38,664 nt of DNA, taken from contig JAAHHN010000040.1 in NCBI GenBank assembly GCA_010672165.1, positions 1 through 38,664 of the forward strand, given 5' to 3'. The position numbers were made by a program, and so were the translations under genes. This stretch comes from Spirulina sp. SIO3F2 (lineage in GTDB: Bacteria > Cyanobacteriota > Cyanobacteriia > Cyanobacteriales > Spirulinaceae). Under the pieces are notes generated by a model, which saw only the letters and a list, made by a program, of their open reading frames with translations, ran no database searches and had not been told where the DNA came from. Below are positions 8,387-17,423 of the stretch, piece by piece; position 1 is the first letter of the stretch; the number at the start of each line of letters is the position of its first letter.

Positions 8387-9100
8387 ATGTCAACAATTCA
8401 AGCTCAACCGATTCAAAATCGTTCTTATTCTGCTGTTGGATGTCAACCTCAAAACCCAGTCAAACTGCCCAAAAAATTGTCTCGGAATTTCAAGTTACTC
8501 GTCACTTATCTCTATGCTTCACCCTGGATGCGATCGCAGCGAAATATTAGTGAACTGAAGTTATCTGATATTGTCGATTTCAATGCAGTAGGCGGCAATA
8601 TTTCGATTATTGATCGAGAGCTTTTTAAAGCATTGTCTTGGTTCTGTGCTCAAGAGTTTGCCACCAAGAATTTAAATGCAGTTTTACTGATCAGAGCGGT
8701 GGATATTAGTAATCTCAACCAAGTGATGGCTGTGGTAGAACGTTTACATAATCGTATTGGTCAGTATCGTTATCAAGCACATCTACCCCATATTGACTAT
8801 TATCAGGGTTCAATGCCAGAGTCTTTAGCCCTATCGCGGGAGGTGAGTGAGCTGTTATTGATTAACTATAAATTAATTCATCATGCCCTGCATCATCAGC
8901 AAGGGCAACGTAAAGCCAAGCATGAGTTGGATGCAGAATATATTATGGATTTGCAGTTGAATTTATTAACTAATTTTGAGCAGCTCAAACAACAATTGGC
9001 TGTTAGCTTACAAGATACGCTGGAGCGATTTAAGCATAACTTAACCTTTAAGGCAGCAGAAGTGGAAGCACAGAAGTTGCTTCAATCTAAAGGTCTCTAG
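8387..9100 (+). CDS. Hypothetical protein, mixed alpha/beta then helical
   Basis: About 237 residues that I do not recognise. The start could be GTG 8384 or ATG 8387. I took ATG, and no clear ribosome-binding site is visible. After a polar, basic N-terminus (to about 35), residues 36-150 look like a compact alpha/beta domain (NISIIDRELFKALSWF, NAVLLIRAVDISNLNQVMAVV). Residues 150-237 are strongly helical and charged, ending in a probable coiled coil (about 185-237). There is no signal peptide or membrane segment, so it is probably cytoplasmic. The overlapping frame that starts at 8269 is a shadow. Confidence 0.65.
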   Translation: MSTIQAQPIQNRSYSAVGCQPQNPVKLPKKLSRNFKLLVTYLYASPWMRSQRNISELKLSDIVDFNAVGGNISIIDRELFKALSWFCAQEFATKNLNAVLLIRAVDISNLNQVMAVVERLHNRIGQYRYQAHLPHIDYYQGSMPESLALSREVSELLLINYKLIHHALHHQQGQRKAKHELDAEYIMDLQLNLLTNFEQLKQQLAVSLQDTLERFKHNLTFKAAEVEAQKLLQSKGL

Positions 9101-9193
9101 GGGCTCGTCTTGCCATTGGCTGTAGATGGCGATTTCCTCAGACATGATATTTTGAGGTCAGGCCGTTACAACAATCAGTAAGGAATAAAATCT

Positions 9194-9535
9194 ATGAACC
9201 TCTTCATCGTCATTGGCTTACTTGTGCTGGCTATCGTGATTTTTGTGGCGTATCTCTGGTTTGCCTCTGATTCGGGTTCTGGTTCAGCTCCGTCTTTTCC
9301 GCCGGGAACTGTGGGTTTTGAGGCACAGTTAGAACTGCCGTTGTTGGCCCAGGCGATCGCGGCACGGGAGGCGAAGCTACAAGAGCAACTGGAACCGGCC
9401 CGTCGTCAGGAGTTGGAGGCGGAGTTGGCGCAATTGCAGGATAAGCAGCGGCGAGCTGAGGCGGCGATCGCCAACCGAGACACCTCGCCGGGTAAGGGCT
9501 ATATTGGCATTGATATGGGGATCTCAGTGGATTAA
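9194..9535 (+). CDS. Small single-pass membrane protein with coiled coil
   Basis: 113 residues. The N-terminal segment 3-24 is a clear transmembrane helix (LFIVIGLLVLAIVIFVAYLW), followed by a Ser/Gly/Pro linker (26-38). A charged coiled coil rich in Glu, Ala and Gln covers about 54-94, and the tail contains GKGYIGIDMG. An AAGGAA ribosome-binding site precedes the ATG. It is convergent with the ankyrin gene at 9553, 17 nt away. Function unknown. The architecture suggests a membrane-tethered scaffold. Confidence 0.7.
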   Translation: MNLFIVIGLLVLAIVIFVAYLWFASDSGSGSAPSFPPGTVGFEAQLELPLLAQAIAAREAKLQEQLEPARRQELEAELAQLQDKQRRAEAAIANRDTSPGKGYIGIDMGISVD

Positions 9536-9552
9536 TTAGTCGTGTTCCTCTA

Positions 9553-11619
9553 TTATTCGCTCTCTTCTTCCGGCAGTTCAATATCCTGTTCGAGTTCAGC
9601 AGCGCGATCGCCTGCATATTCCCGCAGAAGTTCCAAAACATCTTGTCGTCCATACAATTTGGCTGAACCTAGAGCGGTTCGACCTTCCTGATCACGCACA
9701 TCCAGCCGAACGCCTGCATCTAGAAAACGTTTAATAACGGGTAGAGATGCATCATAAACAACTTGCATTAATGCCGTTTCCCCCTCTTCATTTGCCAGAT
9801 TAGGATCAGCACCAGCGTTTAACAATGCATCGACAATGGGCAGAATTTGTGAATCGGGTAGTGCAATCCACGCTGTATTTCCTTCTTTTCTGTATTCAAC
9901 TCGACGTGCAGCAGCAGGTTCTGAACCACGCTCAAACTGGACACAGCGATCGGCTCTAGCAGCGCAGATTAAGGGGGTTCGTGAGTAAGAAATCAACACA
10001 TTCACTTCAGCTTGCTGCGCTAATAGCTGTTGCACCAGTGGTAGATTGCAATTGAGAGCTGCATAGATCAAGCAAGTGTAGCCAACCTGGTTCTTGCCAT
10101 GAATATCAGCTCCTGCATCCAGTAGAAACTGAGCTAATTCTTGGTGATCTCTATGAATCGCGATCATGACTGGAGTACTTCCACTGCGATCTTTCTGTTC
10201 AATATCTGCACCTTGATCGAGCAGATACTGAACAATAGCTAGATGTCCCCGTTCAGATGCAAGTATGAGGGCGGTATACCCTAATTCATCCATTAAACAA
10301 ATATCTGCACCACCTTTAATTAGCACTTTTACTATGGTGAGATGATTTTCAATCGCTGCCAGCATCAAGCTTGTGCGTCCAAGTTGATACCCTATCTCCT
10401 CAATGTGATCTAGCCGTCGTTCCTTGACCCATTCAGGCATAGGTTCAATGACATCACTTAAGTTGGGATCAGCTCCAATTTGGAGTAGATGCTCAACAAT
10501 TGCCACGTGGCCATTCATTGCAGCTAGCATCAGGGGCGTTTTATTCTTCGTTGTTTTACGAAAATCACGGGCATTAAGATCTGCTTTCTGAGCCAAAGCT
10601 TGTTTGACCCGTTCTAGATCCCCCACTTCAGCCGCGTTAAGCAAGCGTTCTTCTGATGAAACATGTGGAGTATCAATGCCAAACTGCGCTAGAACCGCCA
10701 ACATCGTTTGGTCATTATTCTGAACTGCCCAGTCATAGGCAGAAAAGCCCTCTGCATCTTTACGGAGTGGATCTGCCCCTGCATCAAGAAGTAATGTGAG
10801 TTCTGCCGCACGACCAAACTGAGCAGCGATTAGTACAGAAGTTTTATAGAAGAGTGGAATTGGCTCAAGCCCCTTGGTCTGAGTGATACAATCCAATGCT
10901 TTCTTGACCCCGGTTTCATCTCCTGACTCGGTAGCTTTGGCAAGTGCCTCGTAGGCAGCATTGATTGTGTGTAGGGCATCCGCCCCCTGCTGCGTCGTTC
11001 GTCCAGAATCTAATTCGATCACCTTTACTTCCACATTGGCATCAGCGCCTGCGGCAAGAAGTGCCTGTACGATTTGGGTTTCACCGTACGCTGTAGCAAA
11101 AGCAATGGGAGGAGTCGGTATATTGTAAGGATGATTTTCAGCATTTGGGTTTGCACCAGCCGCCAAAAATTGCAAGGCGATTTCAGGCTGACTCTCCTCA
11201 ATGGCTCGAAACAGAGGTTTAGCATGTCCTGCTCTTAAATTAGGATCAGCGCCTGCTTCCAATAGAAGTTGAATAAGTGATGTGTCTCCTGTGACAACTG
11301 CATCGTAGAGCGGAGATATATCAGTTGCATTTACGTCTGCGCCCTTAGCCAGTAATAGCGGCACAAGATGCAGTGCTTCTTCATTGATCACAGCTCTTAA
11401 CTCATCATGCAAATCACTGATTTCAGCACCTGCCTCAATCAAGGCATGTTTCATCAGAGGTAGGCTATATCTCTTAGCAACTTGGAATAAACTTCGTTCT
11501 CCCTCAACTGTCATAACAATAAGGTTTGGGTTTGCACCAGCAGCTAATGCTGCTTTGAACGCTTCCAGATCTTGGGCTTCAAAGGCGTCAATAAGCTGAT
11601 AATCGCACTCTTGAGACAT
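9553..11619 (-). CDS. Long ankyrin-repeat protein
   Basis: About 688 residues made almost entirely of ankyrin repeats, at least a dozen, with cores such as TPLMLAAMNGHVAIVEHLL and TALILASERGHLAIVQYLL. Two repeat loops are enlarged: one with PMPEWVKERRLDHIEE, another with a charged stretch near FERGSEPAAARRVEYRKE. There is no signal peptide or catalytic domain. I chose ATG 11619 over the upstream ATG 11649 because GCGAGG lies 7 nt before it. Ankyrin stacks act as protein-binding scaffolds, and the partner cannot be told. The C-terminus is acidic (DIELPEEESE). Confidence 0.88.
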   Translation of the reverse strand: MSQECDYQLIDAFEAQDLEAFKAALAAGANPNLIVMTVEGERSLFQVAKRYSLPLMKHALIEAGAEISDLHDELRAVINEEALHLVPLLLAKGADVNATDISPLYDAVVTGDTSLIQLLLEAGADPNLRAGHAKPLFRAIEESQPEIALQFLAAGANPNAENHPYNIPTPPIAFATAYGETQIVQALLAAGADANVEVKVIELDSGRTTQQGADALHTINAAYEALAKATESGDETGVKKALDCITQTKGLEPIPLFYKTSVLIAAQFGRAAELTLLLDAGADPLRKDAEGFSAYDWAVQNNDQTMLAVLAQFGIDTPHVSSEERLLNAAEVGDLERVKQALAQKADLNARDFRKTTKNKTPLMLAAMNGHVAIVEHLLQIGADPNLSDVIEPMPEWVKERRLDHIEEIGYQLGRTSLMLAAIENHLTIVKVLIKGGADICLMDELGYTALILASERGHLAIVQYLLDQGADIEQKDRSGSTPVMIAIHRDHQELAQFLLDAGADIHGKNQVGYTCLIYAALNCNLPLVQQLLAQQAEVNVLISYSRTPLICAARADRCVQFERGSEPAAARRVEYRKEGNTAWIALPDSQILPIVDALLNAGADPNLANEEGETALMQVVYDASLPVIKRFLDAGVRLDVRDQEGRTALGSAKLYGRQDVLELLREYAGDRAAELEQDIELPEEESE

Positions 11620-11727
11620 CACAAACCTCGCACTGAAAAGACACATCAAACTAATTCACGCGAACCACAATAGCATAGACAGATCTTAGAATGACCGAAA
11701 GATCAACAAAAGCTTAAGGTTTGGCTC

Positions 11728-11759
11728 GGTTGTGACCGGGCGATCGCCCGGTCACAACC
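11728..11759. repeat. Perfect 32-bp palindrome centred on a HIP1 site
   Basis: GGTTGTGACCGGGCGA at 11728-11743 is followed directly by its exact reverse complement to 11759, so the HIP1 octamer sits at the dyad centre. The palindrome overlaps the last codons and stop of the HNH gene and lies about 110 nt upstream of the ankyrin gene. A GC-rich stem at a gene end suggests a terminator or a 3' mRNA-stabilising structure. No long T-run follows immediately. Confidence 0.7.
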
Positions 11760-12810
11760 CATCACCCCCACTCACCCCCGGCAAATACCGACTCAACTTC
11801 TCCAACAACACCTCACGACGCTGCAACAACTCCACCACAATCACTGACTTTTCATCCGCATAAAACGCCTCAACAAACTGAATAAAATCATCAACCGTGC
11901 AAGACTTGCCCTTGCCCCCCAACCACTGATGAAACTCCTCATGTAGCTCGTCACTGATCGTGATCAAATTCATTGGCTCATCCGCCAACACCGGGTATGT
12001 ATTCTGATCAAACAGGTGATGCGCTGCCAACTTCAGCCGATTGAACTTGTTCGGCTCCTCCCCCGTAATCTGACAAGTTTGCTTATCTCGCTTTTTGGCA
12101 AACCGCTTTGCTGACTCGATCGCTTGACGAGAAGGCGCGGGGGCTAGAGCCAGATATTCCACCACAGGCGGGGCAACCTTCGGAATGCGTCCACAATAGC
12201 GCTGGCGATCGGGGGACTTGAGGCTGCGCTTGAGTTCCAAGCTCAACATCACTAAACCAGCCAAGGAAAAATATTGGATTCCCTCAAACTCAGCCATATG
12301 CCGCCCAACCAACATCGCCTCTCCAGAGAACTCAATTGCGCCTTGTGCTTCAGCCAATCGAGAGGATGTTGTTTTGAGGATTTTTGTGGTGTCAGTCGTA
12401 CTCAGCCAATGGAGATCATTATGATGTCTTAATGATGAGCTGTTCTGAAGAATGGTGCGGCGAATTGAGGCATCAATTTTTCTGATTTCTTGTTGCTCTA
12501 ATAACGCTAAGACCGTTCTGACTGCTGTTTCAGGCAAGCTAAAGGTTGCCAGCGTATCTAGATAACTGGCGATCGCCAAGACCCCTGCTTGAGAAAACAA
12601 GCGGATTTGTTTGCGGCGATCGTGATAGATGAAATGCTGCTCTTCAACCAACACGATAACAGCCCCAGATGCTTGAAATAAAGGCTCAATCATCTGGTCA
12701 AATGTGCGCCATTCCAGCTCCAAGGCAATTGCGAGATCTTGCTCTTTGATTAAAAAATCATGACGCTGAACAGGATTATCCTTATGTGCGCGGCGACGAA
12801 ACCGAGACAT
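11752..12810 (-). CDS. HNH-type nuclease-like protein
   Basis: 352 residues. The C-terminal part (about 235-300) shows an HNH-like core: TCQITG (Cys246), then LAAHHLFD (His264-His265), then MNLITISDELHEEFH (Asn281, His290, His294). HNH domains cut DNA with a bound metal. Only one Cys is present where many members have CxxC pairs. The N-terminal 230 residues are an unassigned helical region, possibly for DNA or partner recognition. The start lies 2 nt after the stop of the J-domain gene, so the two form one operon. It could be a homing-type nuclease, a defence nuclease or a DNA-repair factor, and nothing here decides. Confidence 0.75.
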   Translation of the reverse strand: MSRFRRRAHKDNPVQRHDFLIKEQDLAIALELEWRTFDQMIEPLFQASGAVIVLVEEQHFIYHDRRKQIRLFSQAGVLAIASYLDTLATFSLPETAVRTVLALLEQQEIRKIDASIRRTILQNSSSLRHHNDLHWLSTTDTTKILKTTSSRLAEAQGAIEFSGEAMLVGRHMAEFEGIQYFSLAGLVMLSLELKRSLKSPDRQRYCGRIPKVAPPVVEYLALAPAPSRQAIESAKRFAKKRDKQTCQITGEEPNKFNRLKLAAHHLFDQNTYPVLADEPMNLITISDELHEEFHQWLGGKGKSCTVDDFIQFVEAFYADEKSVIVVELLQRREVLLEKLSRYLPGVSGGDGL

Positions 12811-12812
12811 CT

Positions 12813-13367
12813 CTACTTTTTCCCCTTTCTGCGAAAAGTAATGCTGCGATACATAATCTCAATACGCTCAAACATCTCCCTGTCTCCTGTTTCAGGGTTG
12901 TCCGGGTGATATATCTTGGCAAGGCGATGGTATGCATGACGAATCTCTGCCAGAGTCGTTGTTTTTGGATCAATCTCAAACACTTGCCAAGGTCGGAAGT
13001 AATTGAAAATATTGATCCCATTGATGCAGCCATAACCCTGCTGGTTGTATTCATCTGGCAGAATACCGACCAATTCTCGATACAGGGTCTTCCAGGTTGC
13101 CTTAAACCGGAAGTCGAACTTGCCCAAACCGTGGCTTAAGCCACGGAAGCAGCCATCTTTTCGCAACTCGACCGTGTTGGTCACGTCAAACTTTTGATAC
13201 AGTGCCTGCTTGAGTTCTTTCAGGGAAAGCGGGCGAGCCTGCGGACGTGCAGGAGCATCTGTGGGGATGCTCGTAAACACCGGGCGCGATCGCCCATCAT
13301 CTTTGCCTCCACTTTTAGGGCGCTGCGTCTTGTTTTTGACTTTCGGTTTAAGAACAGTCGTAACCAT
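12813..13367 (-). CDS. Protein with C-terminal J domain (DnaJ-like)
   Basis: 184 residues. Residues 138-178 contain a J domain: helix II (LAEIRHAYHRLAKIY), the invariant HPD at 154-156, and helix III (REMFERIEIMYRSI). J domains stimulate the ATPase of Hsp70 (DnaK). Residues 1-46 are basic and Pro-rich, probably disordered. Residues 47-135 are an unassigned domain. The protein lacks the Gly/Phe region and zinc fingers of DnaJ, so it is a specialised co-chaperone. Its stop is 2 nt from the HNH start, which suggests that it guides folding or recruitment of the HNH protein (inference). Confidence 0.82.
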   Translation of the reverse strand: MVTTVLKPKVKNKTQRPKSGGKDDGRSRPVFTSIPTDAPARPQARPLSLKELKQALYQKFDVTNTVELRKDGCFRGLSHGLGKFDFRFKATWKTLYRELVGILPDEYNQQGYGCINGINIFNYFRPWQVFEIDPKTTTLAEIRHAYHRLAKIYHPDNPETGDREMFERIEIMYRSITFRRKGKK

Positions 13368-13564
13368 CAGAACTCAGAGAATGGCAATACTGGCATTGTA
13401 ACGGGAGGACAGTTGAAAGTAAATTCAAGATAACAGTTTGTACTGATTATCATGGAGCGCAACAAATTAAGCCGCGATCGCCCCCATCAATCCCCGTGGT
13501 AGTCTGGCCTCACCAATGAGCGCTTGTGTTCCACTCAACTCAACTGCAATTGCTGGTCTTTAAA

Positions 13565-15544
13565 ATGGTGCTTTCCCCCCTCACCAAGCTTTACCTCGGC
13601 TGGTTCACCCTCCTCCTCAGCTGGCTGCTCACCACTGCCCCCGCCCCCGCCGCCGAACTCCCCACCCTCACCGTTGAGGAACTGCGCGATCGCTTCACCG
13701 CCATCCAAACCCAAACCTCACCCGAAACCGTCGATCTGCAAGGCTTCGTCATCGACCTACAAAACCCCGACCTGCGCCAAGCCTTCACCACCGAAATTCG
13801 TAGTCACTTCACCCTCGCCCACCCCAATCGCCGCCTAAATATCTCCCATTCCGTGATCCAAGGCGACTGGCCCACCGCAGCCCTTAGCACTCCCATCCGC
13901 CTCGTTCCTGAACTCCTGCAAACCCAACTCACTCCCACCGAATGGCAACACCTCCAAGCCCACCCAGACCTGCTTACCACTGTGAGCCTCACTGCTGAAA
14001 CCGAAGAACTAGAGAGCGGTCACGGCGCTGACTTCGCCAACCTGCCCACCTGGAACCTGCTGCGCCTCAACCTTCGCTGCGAACAAACCCAATTCTTGGG
14101 CAAATTTGACAGCGCACACAGTTTAATTTTGCAACCCTGGCAGGCGCAGGGCGCGACCTTTTGGTCTGAATTCCAGGCTAACCAGAGTATTTGGCTGGCG
14201 GATCTGGATTTTTCAGGGGTACGTTTTGCCCAAATGCCCCAATTTGAGCAATCCCGATTTTGGGGCGCAAGCCATTGGCAGCAAAGTCACTTCGAGCAAG
14301 GGGCAGCATTTGCCTTTAGCCAGTTTGAACAAACCCCAGATTTTAGCCAAACCACCTTTGACGGCGTTGCCAACTGGCGCGGTAGCCAATGGCCAGCGGG
14401 AGGCAACTGGAACCAAAGCCAATGGCGCGATCGCGCTCTCTGGAACTATAGCCAAGTGGGGGGTGTGCTGGATTTAAGTGAAGCGGTTTTTAAGCAGACT
14501 GCCGCCTGGCGCGATACCCAGTTTGGCCCCAAGGGTCAGCTCAACCTCGACCAAGCCACCTTTATGGCGCAGTTGGATCTTAGCAATAGCCACTTTGCAC
14601 CCGCCGCCAGTCTCCGAGCTAACGGCCTGGTTTTCGGTTCTCCCCAAGCTCAAATCCTGGGCGATCGCGGTCAGGTTGGCAGCATTATTCAGCTTTCCAC
14701 CCTAGAGGGCAACGAAACCACCCTCGCCAACTTGATCCGTAACTTCCGGCGTCAAGAACAAGTTGCCGATGCCAACCGTTTGGACTTGTTACGGGAACGG
14801 CTACGACTCCGACAAGTGCAACAACACCTCAGAGGAACCCCTTGGTGGCAATGGGCACAAGAACCTGACACAGTCCTAGCGGGTTTGGGGATGGGGCTGC
14901 TTCTGAGTCTGAGCGAATACGGTACGAATGTTGGTTTGGTGTTGCTTGTGGGTGTTGTGGGGGTAACAATTTTTGCGCTGCTATTTTGGCTGCTCGATCG
15001 CGGCCTCCGCCCCCCAGAACACCAGACCCTGCCACGCTGGGAATGGGGCGTCATGCTCGGCAGTAGCGGTGGCCTAGTGGCGATCGCCACTCTCGCCCTC
15101 TGGTACGTTGCCCCCACGCCGCTCTCCACAATTTTGGGGTGGAGTCTGTGGGTCATTCCTTTGCCCGTTTGGATTGTCTGGCGATTCTGCCAGACCCCTC
15201 AACCAGATCGCACAACTTATTTGGTGGAAGAAGGGACTTTGCGACAGTTTCGCTTGCTGATTATCCGGTTGCCGATCATGCCCAAATACCCGCTGTTCCG
15301 AGAGCGTTATGTGCCAATTTTGGGCGATCGGCGTTGGAGTTGGCTGAATTATTATGATTTTAGTTTGAATAATTTGTTTAAGTTCGGCTTTAACGATTTG
15401 CGTCTACGAGATAAAGCCGTGCCCGGTTGGGTTTCGTTTTTGGTGTGGTATGAATGGGCGTTGGGGATTGGTTATATAGCGTTGTTGTTGTGGACGTTAG
15501 CTCGGACGATTCCAGGGTTGAATTTGCTAATTTATTTGAGTTAG
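13565..15544 (+). CDS. Exported pentapeptide-like repeat protein with C-terminal membrane segments
   Basis: About 659 residues from ATG 13565. An earlier GTG at 13526 is possible, but the ATG gives a clean signal peptide (KLYLGWFTLLLSWLLTTAPAPAAE). Residues of about 40-180 are an unassigned domain. Residues of about 185-370 are irregular pentapeptide-like repeats with recurring Trp/Phe (FAQMPQFEQSRFWGASHW), predicted to fold as a right-handed beta helix. From about residue 435 there are four or more hydrophobic helices (GLGMGLLLSLSEYG, VGLVLLVGVVGVTIFALLFW, IPLPVWIVWRF, GIGYIALLLW). The repeats probably face the periplasm. Codon use is strongly C-rich at the 5' end. The function is unknown. 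Confidence 0.8.
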   Translation: MVLSPLTKLYLGWFTLLLSWLLTTAPAPAAELPTLTVEELRDRFTAIQTQTSPETVDLQGFVIDLQNPDLRQAFTTEIRSHFTLAHPNRRLNISHSVIQGDWPTAALSTPIRLVPELLQTQLTPTEWQHLQAHPDLLTTVSLTAETEELESGHGADFANLPTWNLLRLNLRCEQTQFLGKFDSAHSLILQPWQAQGATFWSEFQANQSIWLADLDFSGVRFAQMPQFEQSRFWGASHWQQSHFEQGAAFAFSQFEQTPDFSQTTFDGVANWRGSQWPAGGNWNQSQWRDRALWNYSQVGGVLDLSEAVFKQTAAWRDTQFGPKGQLNLDQATFMAQLDLSNSHFAPAASLRANGLVFGSPQAQILGDRGQVGSIIQLSTLEGNETTLANLIRNFRRQEQVADANRLDLLRERLRLRQVQQHLRGTPWWQWAQEPDTVLAGLGMGLLLSLSEYGTNVGLVLLVGVVGVTIFALLFWLLDRGLRPPEHQTLPRWEWGVMLGSSGGLVAIATLALWYVAPTPLSTILGWSLWVIPLPVWIVWRFCQTPQPDRTTYLVEEGTLRQFRLLIIRLPIMPKYPLFRERYVPILGDRRWSWLNYYDFSLNNLFKFGFNDLRLRDKAVPGWVSFLVWYEWALGIGYIALLLWTLARTIPGLNLLIYLS

Positions 15545-15600
15545 ACTAAGGCTAAATTGAGAACTATGGTTTGCCAAGTCATGAATAATCACAAACCAAA

Positions 15601-15972
15601 ATGAACAAATTCATTCTTGAGCCAACTGATGAAAATTTAGAACGGCTGAAAAGATCTGAAGCCGGAAAAGTCTACTGGCATACTAAAGATTTCTTTTGGT
15701 TTGACCCTGCTATAGAAAATGAATTAGCAACTCTTCTTGAGACTTATATGGATGTAGTGATGGAATCTGAAGAGGATGATGATAAAGTCGATAGAAGACT
15801 GGTAATTGTGATCGGCAGAATGCTTGTGGAATTAGCCAGAAAGGTAGGGACATCTGCTCAGGACTGCCGTAACCAATTTGACAACTTCATAGCAGTAATT
15901 TGGACTCCTATTTGTATCTGGCATAAAGATGAATCGGGTAAAATACGCTACTCATTAAAAAGTAAATTGTAG
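15601..15972 (+). CDS. Hypothetical acidic small protein
   Basis: 123 residues with no recognised family. It has mixed charge with an acidic patch (ESEEDDDKVD, about 57-66), a helix LVIVIGRMLVELARKVG, and a Trp/Ile-rich C-terminal part (IAVIWTPICIWHKDE). No signal peptide or membrane segment is evident. No ribosome-binding site precedes the ATG. It is convergent with the GHL10 gene, 22 nt away. Its A+T content is higher than that of its neighbours. Confidence 0.6.
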   Translation: MNKFILEPTDENLERLKRSEAGKVYWHTKDFFWFDPAIENELATLLETYMDVVMESEEDDDKVDRRLVIVIGRMLVELARKVGTSAQDCRNQFDNFIAVIWTPICIWHKDESGKIRYSLKSKL

Positions 15973-15994
15973 TCAAGTTTTTCTGATTGGCTTT

Positions 15995-17227
15995 CTACCA
16001 CAATGCTGTTCGATCGCTCGCTTCTGGAAAAAGCTGCTGCCAACCCATAACGCGATCGCGCTCCGTTTCACCCGGCGCTTCATACCACAACGTTTCATAG
16101 AAGAAAAACGACACTCCTGCTAGCTCAAAATCCCTTGTCGCCTGAACCTGTTCTCGAATCCGAGATATTGGCACTGGGCGATTTTTTAACCCACTCAAAA
16201 TACCCACTCCCGTCGGAATATGGGTTTGTGCTTCCTGGATGGTGGGTTCACGCAACTCCTCCCGAAACCGCGACAGATCCGAGCGATAAACCTGTACGAT
16301 CAACTCTTCAATAAAACCCATCTGACGCCAGCGTGGCCAATCTTGGAGATGGCGATCGTAAGCCCACTCGGCAGGATTGGGCGAAACCGAGAGCACCGCT
16401 TGGGGGCGTCTGGCCTTCACCACCTGAAAAACGCGCTCGACCAACTGCGTAATCTTGTCCGCTCGCCACTGCATCCATTCCGCATCCTCAGGATCAGCCG
16501 GAGGCGATTGACCCTGATGTTCCTGTTGATAGAGGCTGATGGTGTAGGGGTCATAACCAAATTCCACGGGCAAACTGAAGTGATCATCCAGTTGCAGCCC
16601 ATCGACTGGGTAGTTGTCCATCAGTTCAGCAACCAAATCCAGAATGAATTGCTGCACCTCAGGGTGAACTGGATTCAGCCACACTCGCGGATGCCGCCCC
16701 TCCAGATGTAATTGGACATCTGGCAACTCGCCCTGCTTCTGGGTCAACCATTCGGGATGGCGCTGGGCTAGAGGCGAATTCGCAGGGGCCATCAAGCCAA
16801 ACTCAAACCAGGGAATAACCGCCAAATCCAGCTTATGGGCTGTATCAACCACTTCGAGCAACATATCACGATCGCCCTGAGCTTCTTCTAGCGCTTCATT
16901 GCGTCCCTGCTCTTCTAAATCAGGATATAACCCTTGCTGGTAGCCTGTTTCCCGAGCACAGACTTGGCTGGGATAGAGCGTATAGCCCCAACTCCAAGCC
17001 GCTGGATAAATGGTGTTGAAATGATGATCAGCCAAGCGTTGGAGCCCCGTTTTAACGGCTGCCTCAGAAAACAGAATGTCACTATCCACATTGGTCAGCC
17101 AAACGCCGCGAATTTCGGTGGGTTCTAGCTGCTGAGCTTGTCCCGGTAACGCCCAATCTCTGCCTTGGGTAAGCAGAATTAGCACTGTGGTCATCATCAC
17201 AACAGTCAGATAAATCAGTCGTTTCAT
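15995..17227 (-). CDS. Glycoside-hydrolase-like protein, GHL10 family, exported
   Basis: 410 residues. A signal peptide (MKRLIYLTVVMMTTVLILLTQG) precedes a barrel that opens with EIRGVWLTNVDSDILFS (38-54), the GHL10 (PF02638) signature. Further conserved elements are FNTIYPAAWSWGYTLYPS, IPWFEFGLM and the acidic loop DGLQLDDHFSLP. The family resembles alpha-amylase-type barrels and is thought to cleave envelope or extracellular polysaccharide, although substrates are mostly unproven. It probably acts in the periplasm. Length is normal for the family and nothing looks truncated. Confidence 0.88.
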   Translation of the reverse strand: MKRLIYLTVVMMTTVLILLTQGRDWALPGQAQQLEPTEIRGVWLTNVDSDILFSEAAVKTGLQRLADHHFNTIYPAAWSWGYTLYPSQVCARETGYQQGLYPDLEEQGRNEALEEAQGDRDMLLEVVDTAHKLDLAVIPWFEFGLMAPANSPLAQRHPEWLTQKQGELPDVQLHLEGRHPRVWLNPVHPEVQQFILDLVAELMDNYPVDGLQLDDHFSLPVEFGYDPYTISLYQQEHQGQSPPADPEDAEWMQWRADKITQLVERVFQVVKARRPQAVLSVSPNPAEWAYDRHLQDWPRWRQMGFIEELIVQVYRSDLSRFREELREPTIQEAQTHIPTGVGILSGLKNRPVPISRIREQVQATRDFELAGVSFFFYETLWYEAPGETERDRVMGWQQLFPEASDRTALW

Positions 17228-17380
17228 AGACTTTTGATGAATAAGATTGGGGTTTGTCTAGCGAATGAGCACGGTGGTGAATGAACCAATATTCATGACT
17301 ATAGAGCGACACAGGGATGGCAACCCCTTTGCACCTTAACGTGACCTTTAGTTAACGCTATACCCCGAAAAACCAACCTA

Positions 17381-17410
17381 GAATTCAAAAAATAGCAAAT
17401 TTTTAAATTC
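17381..17410. promoter_or_regulatory. AT-rich imperfect hairpin before a ribosome-binding site
   Basis: GAATTCAAAAAAT at 17381-17393 pairs imperfectly with AAATTTTTAAATTC at 17397-17410. It lies directly before the AAGGGAAAA ribosome-binding site (17411-17419) of the next gene. A leader hairpin that masks or positions the site is possible but unproven. Confidence 0.3.
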
Positions 17411-17423
17411 AAGGGAAAAGTTG

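Noticed and set aside
8269-8550. 93-codon plus-strand frame overlapping the hypothetical gene at 8387
   Set aside because: The overlapping 8387-9100 frame is longer and has protein-like composition. This one does not.
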